The position numbers and the translations under genes are program-made. Below the pieces are notes generated by a model that saw nothing but the letters and a program-made list of their open reading frames with translations, was not told where the DNA came from and did not search any database. Shown here piece after piece: positions 36,079-47,900 of a stretch of DNA of 64,000 nt. The number at the start of each line of letters is the position of its first letter. Positions within the stretch are counted from its first letter, which is position 1. This stretch comes from Fomitopsis serialis (taxonomy: Eukaryota; Basidiomycota; Agaricomycetes; Polyporales; Fomitopsidaceae), in contig NW_025955016.1 in NCBI RefSeq assembly GCF_022376445.1, positions 62,001 through 126,000 on the forward strand. Direction: 5' to 3'.

Positions 36079-37384
36079 ATGACGGTAGGCATGTCTGGCC
36101 CGATATCCATCGTTGCTACTGATGCGATGACAGAGTTATGACGACTGCATAGACCAAGTCTACGAGGCCTACCGGCGCCTTACCCATCACCAGCTTGTCC
36201 TCTTTTCAAAGATTAGGAGCCTGCCGCAGAAGGGCACAGACGACGAACTCGCACTCAGGCTAGCGCAAAGTGACATACACGCGTATCACGTCTATCCGGC
36301 ATCGAATGGAGCGACTTTGAATGGGGTTACGAGCCCCGTCTGCTCGCCATCGCCGCTAGAGGTACCAAAAACGCGCCCGAGGCAGGCCAAAGCCCCTGAC
36401 CTCCCAGTGGAAGTACTGGCGGAAATCATGGACAAAGTAGGAGACTGGGAGCTCGCAAAGGCGGTGGGTGTACCTACTTCACTCCCCGAACCCCAGGAAT
36501 GGCATCGCGCCAGCTCGTCCGACCACGCCATCCTGACTGGATACCTGCCCCTCCTCCGCTCCATCAACCCCGCTGCCCACCCGCCAACGAAATTAGGGGC
36601 CAGTCTTGCCGTGCGGTTCTCGTACGTCCATGTCCTCGAGTACTTCTTCACGCAGCACCGCTCCATCTTCCTGCACGTGTACAAGAACGACTTGCTGCCG
36701 ATTAAGGCCTCGCTGCACGGCCGCGTTGCGGTCCTCTCGTGGTGGAAACGCGCGCACGAGCAGCACCCTGACGTAACACCGCTCCCGTCGCCGGACCACG
36801 TCGCAGAAGCAATCGACGCCGCGTCGCGCAACGGGCAGGTCGCCTCGCTCGACTGGTGGCTGCACTCAGGCATCCCGCTTGAGTACACCGAGGCGGCGCT
36901 CGAGTACGCGAGCGCGAAGAACCAGCTCGCGGTGCTCGCGTGGTGGAAGCAGCAGGCGACGTCGCCGACGGTGCGGCTGCCGCTCAAAATCGGGCGCGTG
37001 ATGGATCTGGCGAGCACGGCGGGCCACATCGACGTGCTCGAGTGGTGGGCGCGCTCGCAGCTGGACTTCAAGTACGACAAGCAGGCACTGTATCACGCGA
37101 GCTGCCACGGCAAGGTGGAGGTGCTCCAGTGGTGGCTCGGGAGCGGGCTGCAGCTCATCTTCGACTGTGACGCGCTCACGGGCGCGACGAGGCATAACCG
37201 TCCAGACGTGCTCGAGTGGTGGGACAGGAGCGGGCTGCCGATACAGTACCGGATGTGCGACATCGAGGAGGCACTCGAGGACGCGATCGGCGGGGGCGAG
37301 GCCGCGCGTATGTGGTGGCGCCAGAAGGGCATCGACTTCAACGCGAACGACACGGAGTGGATGAAGCTGCAGAACCTCAACTAG
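36079..37384 (+). CDS. F-box-like protein with ankyrin-type WW repeats
   Basis: The model is join(36079..36084,36134..37384), 418 aa. The first exon is only ATG ACG. It was chosen because the long frame is open to 36134 with a coding-like helix (YEAYRRLTHHQLVLFSK, then LPQKGTDDELALRLAQ, a SAP-like motif) and a clean 49-bp intron precedes it. An F-box-like segment (DLPVEVLAEIMDKVGDWELA) starts near residue 87. After it come six or so degenerate ankyrin-like units of about 30-45 residues, each ending in a Trp-Trp pair (VLSWWKR, SLDWWLHSG, VLAWWKQ, VLEWWARS, VLQWWLGSG, VLEWWDRSG). Similar proteins are common and expanded in mushroom-forming fungi. They are presumed substrate receptors of SCF ubiquitin ligases, but no substrate can be named. 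Confidence 0.82.
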
Positions 37385-37838
37385 TGGTGTCCGGTGTCAG
37401 TGGGCAAGGGTTACGATGAGAACCGGAGATAGTGGGCGAGCCGTGGACGCTTCTTGTATGGTAATGCTAATCGCGTCTTGTTCTGTCTGCAGTGGTTGTA
37501 TTTTGCCTACACGTAGAGCACGCTTCTACTACGTCTGTCGTATCTTCATCTGCGCATCATGTATTACCAGTCAACTCCGCATACTGTTATCGTATTCTCA
37601 TGTGCTACCAGCGTCATGGACTGAGCCCCGGTTCCGAAGGCAGCCCTGCGGTATGAATGTGCTGGCTTGTAAAGGTACGTCTGCTAGGCCCACTTCCCAT
37701 TTCGAGCCTGACACAAGAATAGAATACATGACACTGGTAAATACAACAAAAACTCGTACATACAACTCAACTGCGACGCTACAAATACAGAAAGCAACTG
37801 ACCCGGCAAAAGAGACGTTCGCTCCACGCTGTCTGCAC
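37385..37838. other. convergent intergenic region
   Basis: This 454-bp interval between two stop codons holds both 3' UTRs. No further feature is seen. Confidence 0.45.
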
Positions 37839-39006
37839 TCAAGGTGAAGCACCAGCGCCGTTGGTCGCAGCGCTGCCGTTTACGGCCACCCACAAGAGCG
37901 GGAAAGAGATACCTATGAACAGACCATGAGCGTGGAGTCGTAGCCCAGGAGGCACCCGTGGCCTACCGATATGCGCCATGAAGTGGCTGATGTTTCTTTC
38001 CCTGTCCCCAATCGGCCCGCCGAGACCGTAGTCGTGTGCGAGATCTCGTGCTTGTGCAGCTGCACAGACAGACGGTGAGTATCATCACTGCGCTGTGATT
38101 ATCGTGACACACTGACCGCTGTAGTTGAACAGAGATCGCAAATTCCCAGGCCACAGAGTAGACTTCTTGCCGTCCAACTTGAGAACCTCCGCGAGAGACT
38201 GGTCGAGGTTGTACGTCCTCAAGCTGGAGTTTTGCCGCCTCGCCTCGCTAGAAGTGTCGTCGTCAGACCACGTACGCTGGCGGGGGATGGGCGAATAGGC
38301 TCACGAATTCTGGAAGGCGTGTTTCACTTCGTCGATTTGTCGCCGGCTTTCGTCCACCTGGACCGTCAATGGCACGGGCAGATGCTGGGAAATCCGGGTT
38401 TTAACCTCGACTTCGACTCGGGCCGGGACCTGTTGACGAATCTGCTCTTTGATGTGGTCCCTACACGGACAGGTCAGTCGCTCTGCTTGTGTTTCCACCG
38501 TCAGGGGCTTACTTCATCTGTTTGGCGATTTTTTCCTTAAGCTGTTCTTTCAGGGCACTCCTGACATTCTGAAGAGTCTTCTCTCGCTTATCTTGAGTTG
38601 ACTTCATCTCGTCCTCTAGATCCTTCGCTTGTTTCCTCAAGGATTCCTGACACAGTGACAACTCGGTCAAGCATTCAAAGCAATGGCAGTTCGGCCAAAA
38701 CTCACCTTTGTGGGTCCCAACAAGTCTACCTTCGCCGATTGTTCATCCAAAGTCTGAAACTGTTGCCCACTGTACAAAACCTGTTCAACTTTGCCATTGA
38801 TCGCACGAAGTATGTCCTCCGTTCTCCTCAATTCCCACTGTGGAGAAGTGAGGAAGCCGAAGGGCTACGTACATAGTACCTAGACTGCCCTTCATAAGCC
38901 CTAGCATCTCCCATATCGCTGCGACATCCAACGACGGAATCGCATTCAGAGAAGTTGACCCGTTAGAGCCGGAAACGGCCCCGCCGTTTGTGTGCACCGT
39001 AGCCAT
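37839..39006 (-). CDS. coiled-coil protein of unknown function
   Basis: The model is complement(join(37839..37912,37967..38059,38117..38247,38305..38460,38513..38646,38706..38826,38873..39006)), 280 aa, with six introns of 46-59 bp and all phases consistent. A Ser/Gly-rich N-terminus is followed by a long coiled coil (about residues 45-190: VLYSGQQFQTLDEQSAKVDL, LRKQAKDLEDEMKSTQDKRE, DHIKEQIRQQVPARVEVEVK). A conserved-looking globular end follows (SSLRTYNLDQSLAEVLKLDG, then ARDLAHDYGLGGPIGDRERN). No named domain is recognised; similar hypothetical proteins are common in Agaricomycetes. Junction 1 uses a strong GTACGT donor but a non-CAG acceptor. Confidence 0.78.
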
Positions 39007-39380
39007 TTTTGTTGATCTTGAGGGCGATAATCGCAATGAGAAATAGCGGGACGATGTAGGCGATGTGTAAGAATACGACGCAGACAAGCAATAGGACGAT
39101 GCCAATAACTAGCTGGTCTTGTCCGTTCATTCTTCCGTCTTATATCGCCGAAATGCGAGAAGCGGTCCAGATCAAGGAATCGGAGGAGGGACTTCGGTGC
39201 AGACCATGGGAAAAGTTCTCCGCCTCGCTTTATCCTCGTTGCAGGGTGCAATGACATGCATGGCGCCGCAAAACCACAACATGCAGGTAGATAGGGTGGA
39301 TATGGCAGTCAGGGCGATGTTGTCATCCGAATGAACTCTATCTGTACACCTCATGACTAGATCAGCACCACTGTGAGATA
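39007..39380. promoter_or_regulatory. promoter of the coiled-coil gene, left flank of the LINE
   Basis: These 374 bp separate the coiled-coil gene ATG from the LINE target-site duplication. Before insertion, the gap to HRD3 would have been only about 450 bp. Confidence 0.4.
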
Positions 39381-39394
39381 AGAATGCCTCCAAT
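39381..39394. repeat. left target-site duplication of the LINE
   Basis: AGAATGCCTCCAAT is repeated exactly at 50206-50219. It directly abuts the first base of the element on this side and the poly(A) run on the other, so it fixes both ends of the insertion. Confidence 0.93.
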
Positions 39395-41720
39395 CCCCCG
39401 GGAGGGCTCGTCGCTGGCGAGCCCTGTGCAGACCTTCTCGTGGTCCGGGGGGTAAGTAACCCTCTCAAAAAGGGTGAAACGAACATGCACTATAAGGCCC
39501 AGCGTCGCTGTTAAGCACGCTGGCCAGGATATCGCCAGAGAGCGTCATCCAATGGGACAAGGGGCAATCCACCCCATTACCCTAACACATCAAGTGTTAA
39601 AAGTACCACACCGTGCTACAATAGTACCACTAGACCCACGGAGCTCCATCTCGTAGGGATATCGCCCTTATTTCAGTGCTCATCGTCGATGCCCGACGAC
39701 GCGCCCTCTACTGCGCGCCTCCCGGCCACCTAAGCGCTGGACTCAACGGGCGCGGCGCTTAAACAGAGTTCAAGCCACACCCTAAACAAACACAAACAGG
39801 ATAGCCGCTAGTGGCTGAACAACCAGAGTGAACAACGAGACAAAATCTAAAGGAATGGACTGGAGCTCTGCTCTTCCCCCTCCGAAATGCGGAGCCCACT
39901 TGCTTCACCCAACTTGTAAACACCCTCTCTTGCACCGCAACACGTTAAAGAGCGTCTAAAGAACCAATAAATATATCAATCTTCCACAAATCATAACGTA
40001 AAGGCGGACCTCCACAACCGGCTATGCCGTAACAGGTAAACGCTCAGCTTTCCGTTAAAAACCTGCCTCAGACCATGAGACAAGAGCTCCAGCAACAAAG
40101 ATGACACCCACCAGCAATGCCCCCAATCCCCCAGACGATACAAACATTCTTTGAGATGGCCGACGATTCCAAAATGCTCCAATCCATGGACCCCTACAAT
40201 CCTAGATTTCGACACGCAATCGCCCGCTCCCCCTCCTGTGAAATGTCTCCCCATCCTCCACCTCACCCGCGACTCTCCCAGTCCACTGGCGATCGAAGTG
40301 GATGGCCACCCTGAAAGGAAAGGGGCAACCCTGACGTGGACGGTGATGAAACGCCCGAGCTCCCAAATCGAGACCGGCCAACCGGTCACGCTCATTGCCG
40401 AGGGTGTACGATCCGGAATAGGACGCATCGAAGCAGTATCCGAGCTACGAAGACACTGGATCACGTGGTCCCTTGCGGGATCCCCGGGGGTCTGCGCAAT
40501 CAGAGCGCCTACCTCATGGTCCAGACTCACCGGCCGCGACAAAATAAACCATACATCTCTCTACCACCTCCTACTACCCTCACCGCCGCCTCATAACTCA
40601 CTCGCCTCGAACCGGCTCCTTCAAGAGAGCAAAGAGAGTCCTTACGAGTTTGATACTGATGAGGAGGAGGAGATGGATATCTAAGCAAGAGGGAGAGGGC
40701 GAGAAGCGTGACTCCAAGGAGTATGCGGAGATCAATTGCCGTAACCTCGAGCAACGTAGTCAACATCCCCCTCGTTACTGTATACTAATACGCTCGACCG
40801 ATCACTTGCCACATGGAGCGCCCCTCCCTTTCTTAATAAAACCAGCGCGCAACCAGGAACCAACCCCACCAATACCGCTGAAACCGCAAACCCAGAAATG
40901 ATGCCGCAACGCGCACCGCACCAGGCGTCAGGCAGTAATACAATCGCTGCCCTTCTGGCCAAGTAGGCAGTCAACGAACAACCTTCCTGCCCAACAAACG
41001 AAGCACAACCTGATGAAGAGCCGAAGCTCGCGGAGGCAAATTAAGATCCGCGACCCAACTGATCTCAAGATCAGACGAATTTGCACCGCCATCCCTCTAG
41101 ATTAGCCGAACCGACATGCGCACCAGACCCTGACATAGAAGCCCTAAACGTGGGACAACAATGGCGCTTAAGCCACACAATCCCCGCAGACAGGAAGCCG
41201 CGTCCATTTCAGGACACCTGTCAAAGTATCTCTTGCAAATTCGACTACTCAGCGCCAAATGCGCCCGGACTCCTCGCAGCACCGTCCTCAGGACTCGAAC
41301 CCATCTAAACACTGGGCCACAACCCTTTGAACTGGCCTGCTATGCTCGACATACCGACATCTGTCGAAACCGTCACGCCCGCAAACAAAAAACGCACGCG
41401 AGGACCTCACCGTTACGCCCACCCGCAAACGAGACACCGACTCGCTGCCCAACACTCAACCGCATCCGCTCCACTCGCCATGTCGTACGCCCGATGACAA
41501 GCGCGTGAAGAATACGGGACAAATTGCGACCTGCGACAACTACGATGGTGAGATAGCAATTCAAGAACATCAGGCCGAGTGCAAACGGCAACGCACAGCC
41601 CAGAGCAGAAATCCCATCGACAGCATTACATCATCCAAGGCCATGAGGATAAAAGGATCCCTGGAGGCTGCGCTCTCAGCACCCAATAGATAACCTGCTT
41701 CCCGCTCATACTCGCCCAGC
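39395..41720 (+). other. LINE 5' leader (2.3 kb)
   Basis: No long ORF can be supported; the frames at 40117-40684 have no domain. Bases 39406-39426 form a perfect 7-bp hairpin (GGGCTCG, 7-nt loop, CGAGCCC) within 12 nt of the element's 5' end. A leader this long is expected to hold the internal promoter. Confidence 0.6.
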
Positions 41721-44514
41721 ATGCACCAGAACAAACCCACCTCAGCCAACGATGGGACCAGCTCGCCTCCGCGTATCGTCAGGACCAGCTCGCCGCCCGG
41801 CGGTCGCCAGACATCGCTTCCCGCTCGCTCCCCTCCCTCGCGCCTCACCGGAGCTAGCGCCGCTGCCTCCCCCGCTGGCAACCCGTGGGTCTCTCCCCGT
41901 GCTATCTCTCCTGTGGAACGCACCGGGCTCTCTTATGCGGCTGTGGCGGCAAGGCCTCCTTCGCCTCCGATCTCGATCGCCAACCAAGGCTCGCCCACCG
42001 TACACGCAGATCCCGAAGCCGGTAACGCAGTCGAAGCCACGAACAATGCGCAACCCGCCGAAGTCGTCAATGGGCCCGCGCCAGTAGAGGAATCAGCGGG
42101 AGGAAAAAGTAACGACGTCGCAGCCGTCGTCAAAAGTGAGCTCACTCCTCTCTACAACGCTCGGCCCTAACTTTCTGCGCCAGCTGAAGAAGTAGAGACT
42201 GTCCTGGACACCTCCCGCACGAGGTCCGGAAAGAAGTTGACGGCCTCTAAGCAAAAAGCGAAGAAACAACGCGCCAAAAAAAACGCTGCCGTCGCTGGGA
42301 AACCAAAGATGACCGTCGGTGAGAGCCACCCGACCGCTTCCTCCTCTGTCGTTGCTACCCCTACCGCCGTTCTCGACGCGTCTATCACCACCGTCCCACC
42401 AACCGTAACGACGCGAGCGGTCAGCGACACGCGCAAGCGTCGACGCGTCTCCACTGACGTCGACGGCCCGTCCGCGCAAACCGATGCCGTCCCACGCGTC
42501 CAGGACCCGGTGGTCGCTCTGACACCACACGCTGCCCCCACCCAACACGCAACGACAATGGCAATCTCTATCTCGTCGTCCTCCAGCGTCGAGGAACTGC
42601 AGGACCCACCAGCGCTGACGACGTCTGACATTGAAATGGACGACGTTGCAATACCTGACCCCGATGAGATGGAACTCTCCACGGCGCATATACGTAGGTT
42701 CTACGGCCTACCACCCACATACACCGCTGATGCATATCGCCCTCGTCCTGTCCTCGCGGCTCCCGGATGCCTATCAGGACCCGGCGTTCCTGGCACCCCA
42801 CCACGCGTTCGTCAAGCACCTGGCACCTCCTTCATGGTCCAGCGCTACCTGGACGAACAGGCGCAGCGAGAAGATAACCCCTACGTCCTAGTGCGAGAGG
42901 ACTTCGCCGGTGGCAGCATAGAGGGTACGTCTCTAAATCACCACGTAGCAGATTCCGTCCCTCCTAACTACGTCCTCTTTCAAAAAAAAAAAAAAAAAAA
43001 AAAAAGACCTATATACGCCTGCTGCATCTCCGCGCCTGGCTCACAAACAAGTTCCAGTCGGCCCACCCCCCTCTCGAGAGCCATCCGCAGCGCTCATCAT
43101 CGGCGACAGCACAAACCCGTTCATTGCCAGGCAAGGCGACGTCTCTCACCCTGCCCTCTACGTATCTGCGGTCGAGAAGGCCCTGCCCGCCTCACTCGGG
43201 ATCGGCAAAGGGAAGGCCCCGCAACGCAACGCGACGGCAGGACCCTCGAACACGATACGCTCAGACGCCGCTGATGCCCAACCACTCCCTCCACCTACAT
43301 ACGTTCCGCCTCCGCGCCCAGTACACTATGCGCCCGGACCCTTCCCCAATTTCGCGACTGCGCCAATAACGCCGATCTTTCCTGCGCATCTCACTCCGCT
43401 CCACTTCCCTCCTGTCCCTCCTGCGGTGCCCGCCCCCTCTGTCGAACCTGCTTTCCCTGCCGGCCCTATCGCACCGCTCCCTCAAGCTCACGGCTTCTCT
43501 GCTCCTAGCATGATGACGCGAGCCCCGCCTGGCGGCTGGCTCCCGCTACAGGGGGACGATTTCTTCTGGCCGTACGGCAATATGGAACAGAGCCAGCTGG
43601 CCGTCTGGACAACGGACCCCAATCCGTGCGTTCTCCTGCATTTCCTCGCTCGCAGCGGGAACGACCCCGGAAACCACGGACGTGTCACCATGGCCCAAAC
43701 AATCTTCCACAAAGTCTATGACATACGCACCGCGACGATCACGCAGCCTATCGCCGCTAATCCGCAGCCGCGTCCGAACGCCTACCCAACCTTCTACCGC
43801 GTAAGCAACATCACGATCCCGCAGCGCAACGCGCTACTCCGCGACCAATGGATCTCTACTACCGATGGCACCGTAGGAATCCTCGCAGCGCCTCATGAGC
43901 CCCCTACCTTCATGGGAGGATGGCGCTTCCCAGGTCGTCTTGTTATAGGCGAACCATCGGACGAAGGCATCGCACAGGGCTTCCTCGCCGGCTTCGAATC
44001 CCCCAACCTCGCATCGCTCATCACGACGCTCCTCATCGCTGACATCAGTTCTGGGGGAAGATGGCGCCACTTATCTGTCGACGATGCACGCCACCTCGTT
44101 CTCCAATCCATACGTGTCAGGCAAATCCGTCTACGGGAAGGCATCGACGAGGAACCGATTGCGCTACTGTACGTTGAGTCTCCCACCGCCGACGCTGCGG
44201 AATGGGTCAACTTCCGGAGGCAAGTGCGCGAACAAGTCTACGGCGGCGCTTATGCAGGACCTCCGGAGCTCATCACCGACTGCTTCTTCTGTATGTACTG
44301 CCACTCCTCGGATCACCCAACAGCCGCTTGCACCCTACCTTCCACTCCAGGATGGCACGGCCCGTCCCTAGCGGACGCTCGCGAAGCTCTCACCAGGGAC
44401 CGACGTGCCCAAGGCAACGAGCAAAACGGAAGAGGCGGCCGCGGCGGCCGTGGAGGACGAGGAGGCAGGGCGCGGGGTAACGGCTCTCGTGGACGTCGTA
44501 ATGGTATGAACTAA
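41721..44514 (+). pseudogene. LINE ORF1, RNA-binding protein, disrupted
   Basis: The ATG at 41721 starts a Ser/Pro/Ala-rich protein. An in-frame TAA interrupts it at 42168-42170, and the same frame continues to a run of 24 A at 42982-43005. Beyond the run, coding resumes in the next frame through to TAA at 44512-44514. The C-terminal part holds FFWPYGNMEQSQLAVWTTDP, then a CCHC knuckle (CMYCHSSDHPTAAC, pattern C-x2-C-x4-H-x4-C) and an RGG/GRGG tail. These features indicate binding of the element's RNA to form the retrotransposition particle. The frame would be restored by a change of one A in the run. Confidence 0.85.
42982..43005 (+). repeat. A24 homopolymer inside LINE ORF1
   Basis: There are 24 consecutive A residues, encoding a poly-Lys stretch in the upstream frame and marking the exact point where the reading frame changes. 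Confidence 0.95.
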
Positions 44515-44909
44515 CCGGACATTGTATATGCCGGGCCGCTCTCAGTGTACCCACGATTTGAATAACATGTACTATCGCATCCAAATATACGTTGATCCTC
44601 ATATCCTTTACCACTCGAACATGAGCAAACAAGAACGTCCATATTCAATTTTAATAATAAAAAAACAGGAAAAGAGAACGGCTCTAAACGAACATTAAAA
44701 ACTAACCACACAATACTCGGTAACGGAGCCCACATCTACTGACTGCCTAAAGCAGGACAGGAAAGCTCTGGAACCGATGTAGCGTTTCACTTACAGCGAG
44801 TGGGCACTGTTAGACTTGCCCCAGGCTGAGAAGCCGAAGCTGCCACGGCAGCGTGTCTCCTGAGGAAACCAGGAGTGTTTCCCGCACCCGACAGATCGTT
44901 GTAGTCGGA

Positions 44910-47900
44910 ATGTGTAGCGCAACGGTCAACAATACGAATATAACAAACCATACGGACGATCTCACGACAACTGGCACCCCTCTCCTCCATCAGGGAGAGC
45001 CCAACGCGTCCCCCGCCCACGCTGGTCTCAATGATCAGATGGAGGAACACGGAGACGGGGCTGCCCCTGTGCACTCCCTAACACAACCGGTTGTAGGTCA
45101 AAGGCCCAGGGGCCGGAACTCAAGGGCTCAGCCCTCCACACCGGCAAGTAACACGCATGCGAAATCATCCGGTCGAAAGACGAAAGCAGGCATCCACATG
45201 TGTTCACTCAATATCAACGGACGAGGTGGCGTAACTGGCCCCCGAAACCAAAAATGGAACGAAATTAATCAGCTTTTAAGAGAGGACAAGATCGGAGTAC
45301 TGTGCCTACAAGAAACACACTTAGATACATCAGACATCCAGAACATCGAAAATGTATACGGAAGAAGGATCACAATTCACAACTCCTGCTCACCCTCCGC
45401 AACAGCCTCCCAAGGTGTCGCCACAATCCTAAACCGCGAATTGGTTGATATCGCCAACACCCAATTCACAGAGATCATCCCCGGAAGAGCGACACTGCTC
45501 CGCATGCATTGGCATGCAGACAAATATCTCAAGATTATGAACGTCTACGCTCCAAATCCACCTCAGGAAAACGCGTTGTTCTGGCAAGAACTGCAACAAC
45601 TGTCAGAAAATGGACAGTACCGGAAACCGGACATACTAATCGGGGACTTCAATATCGTAGAGGAAGCAATTGACAGAATCCCGGCTAGGGAAGACCTACC
45701 CGCAGCAGTACAAAACCTACGAAGTCTGCTACGACACTTTGACCTGTTTGACGGATGGAGACTATCGGAACCCACGAAAAAAGACTTCTCATATCCACAA
45801 CGAGGAAGCACATCCCGTTCACGTCTAGACAGAATCTACGTGACAAATGAGCTAGTAATGTCGTCACAAGAATGGTCCATAAAAACAACTGCAGTGCACA
45901 CAGATCACAGACTAGTAAGCGCAGTCCTAAGCACACGAACAGCGCCGTATATAGGGAAAGGAAGATGGACCCTTCCCATACACCTACTCGACGATGAACA
46001 ATTCAAGAAAGCTGCGGCTGAACTCGGTATGTCGACACTGAAACAAATGAAAACGGCCACTCACCTTGTCGACGACGAATTCCCCAGCCCGGTACAGCTC
46101 CTACACTCGCGCTTCAAGGATGACCTTAGAGATCTAGCACGTAGAACCCTGAGAGAGAAAATTCCTAAGATAAGAGCAGAAATCGGCCGCCTCTCATCAC
46201 ACCTAAAAGACATAGAAAGCCACCCCAGCTTCTCAACATCGGCAGCAATGCAAGGCGATTCAGCAATCATACATAACAGAATAGTTGAACTCGAACGGAA
46301 ACGACACTCAACAGCAAAACTCACCACCACGGCTCGGTATGTAATCAACGCAGAGCGAGTCACCAAGTACTGGTCGGCGATAAACAGAGAAAGAAAACCG
46401 AGGGACCTTCTATACCTCTTGCAAACTCCCCACTCGAACCCTCCAACTTATGAAAGAAGGTCAGACAAAATGGCAGAGCTAACCAAAACGTATCATGAAC
46501 AAATACAACACCTTGACGTCCCCGGGTTCTCCACGAGCCACCAGGAGGAAGCAATGCTCTCAGTACTGAGCAATCTCGACTCCAACCTCGACTACATGGA
46601 CCTAGAAGTCCTCTCGTCAGACATCGAAACGGACGAGGTGCAAAACGCGCTTCGACTCGCCCAAACTGGCCGGGCAACAGGCCTGGATGGTATACCTTAC
46701 GAGTTCTGGGCCACCTACATGCGAAACTCAGGAGAAGGCGCTTTCAACAGCCTAGAATATCTTCAAACAGTCTACGGGGATATCGAAATGAACGGGGTGA
46801 ACCCAGCTGGCGGTTCGCGGATGGATGGCTATGCCCTCTATACAAGAAAGGTGATCGTCGTGACATAAGTAATTATAGACCCATCACCTTATTAAACACA
46901 GACTACAAAATATACACGAGAATACTCACCTCTCGCCTCAATCAAGTTGCCGGGAAACTCATCCACCCCGACCAAGCGGGCTTCATGCCTGGAAGGCACA
47001 TTGAAGACCAAACACAAACTTGCCGTGTCCTAGTCGACTACGCAGAAACCTTGGAAGAAGACGGCGTCATCATTGCGCTCGATCAAGAAAAGGCCTACGA
47101 CAAGATTGACCACACATACCTATGGCGCACACTAGAGGCTTTCCACCTCCCAAGGCGCTTCATCAACAAAATAAAAGCATTATACAAACACGCACGTACC
47201 AAAGCCATAGTAAACGGCGAAGCAAGTTCCTTCTTTGATGTAATCAGAGGCGTCCGACAAGGCGATCCACTCTCCTGCCTCCTGTTCGACATCGCAATTG
47301 AGCCCCTAGCGACGGCCCTCCGACGCTCGTCGCTAAAAGGATTCTGCATACCGGGTACTGCAAGCAAATTGATAACAAAATTGTTCGCGGACGACACGTC
47401 CACCTTCCTGTCCAAACGCGACCACTGGGCCGACCTCTGGCAGATACTCGAATTGTGGTGCACTGCATCGCGCGCGAAATTCAATAACGGCAAGACTGAA
47501 ATTGTACCTGTAGGGACAGAAGCTTACCGGGAAGCTGTAATCAGGACGCGTCTGATAGACCCGGATGACCCGTCCACGGACCGTATACCGCAACACATAC
47601 GAATCGCTCCTGACGGAGAGCCAATCCGAGTTCTAGGTGCCTGGATAGGAAACAAGATTGATCAAGTCAGCGTATGGACACCCGCACTCACGAAAATAAG
47701 AAACTTCCTTGATAGATGGGGAAAGTGTAGGCCTTCCATGATTGGAAAACGGCACATAGTACAAATGGGGCCCGGCGGGATTTCGCAATACCTAACAGTA
47801 GTACAGGGGATGCCTAAATCAATTGAAACAGAACTAACCAAATTGATACGCACCTTTATATGGGGCAACAACAGCACCCCACCAATAAACCTAGCAACCC

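Noticed and set aside
39395..39470. HDV-like ribozyme at the LINE 5' end
   Set aside because: The hairpin arms are contiguous with a 7-nt loop, leaving no room for the P2 and P3 strands that an HDV fold needs. Kept only as a structured end to be tested.
40117..40684. Open frames in the LINE leader that might be an extra ORF
   Set aside because: They overlap each other in two frames and show no known motif; a leader with chance frames is simpler.
41281..41340. A tRNA-like B-box (GGTTCGAGTCC on the minus strand) with an A-box-like GGCCCAGTG nearby in the LINE leader
   Set aside because: The two boxes are only about 20 nt apart and no cloverleaf can be drawn; at most a fragment of a tRNA-like sequence.
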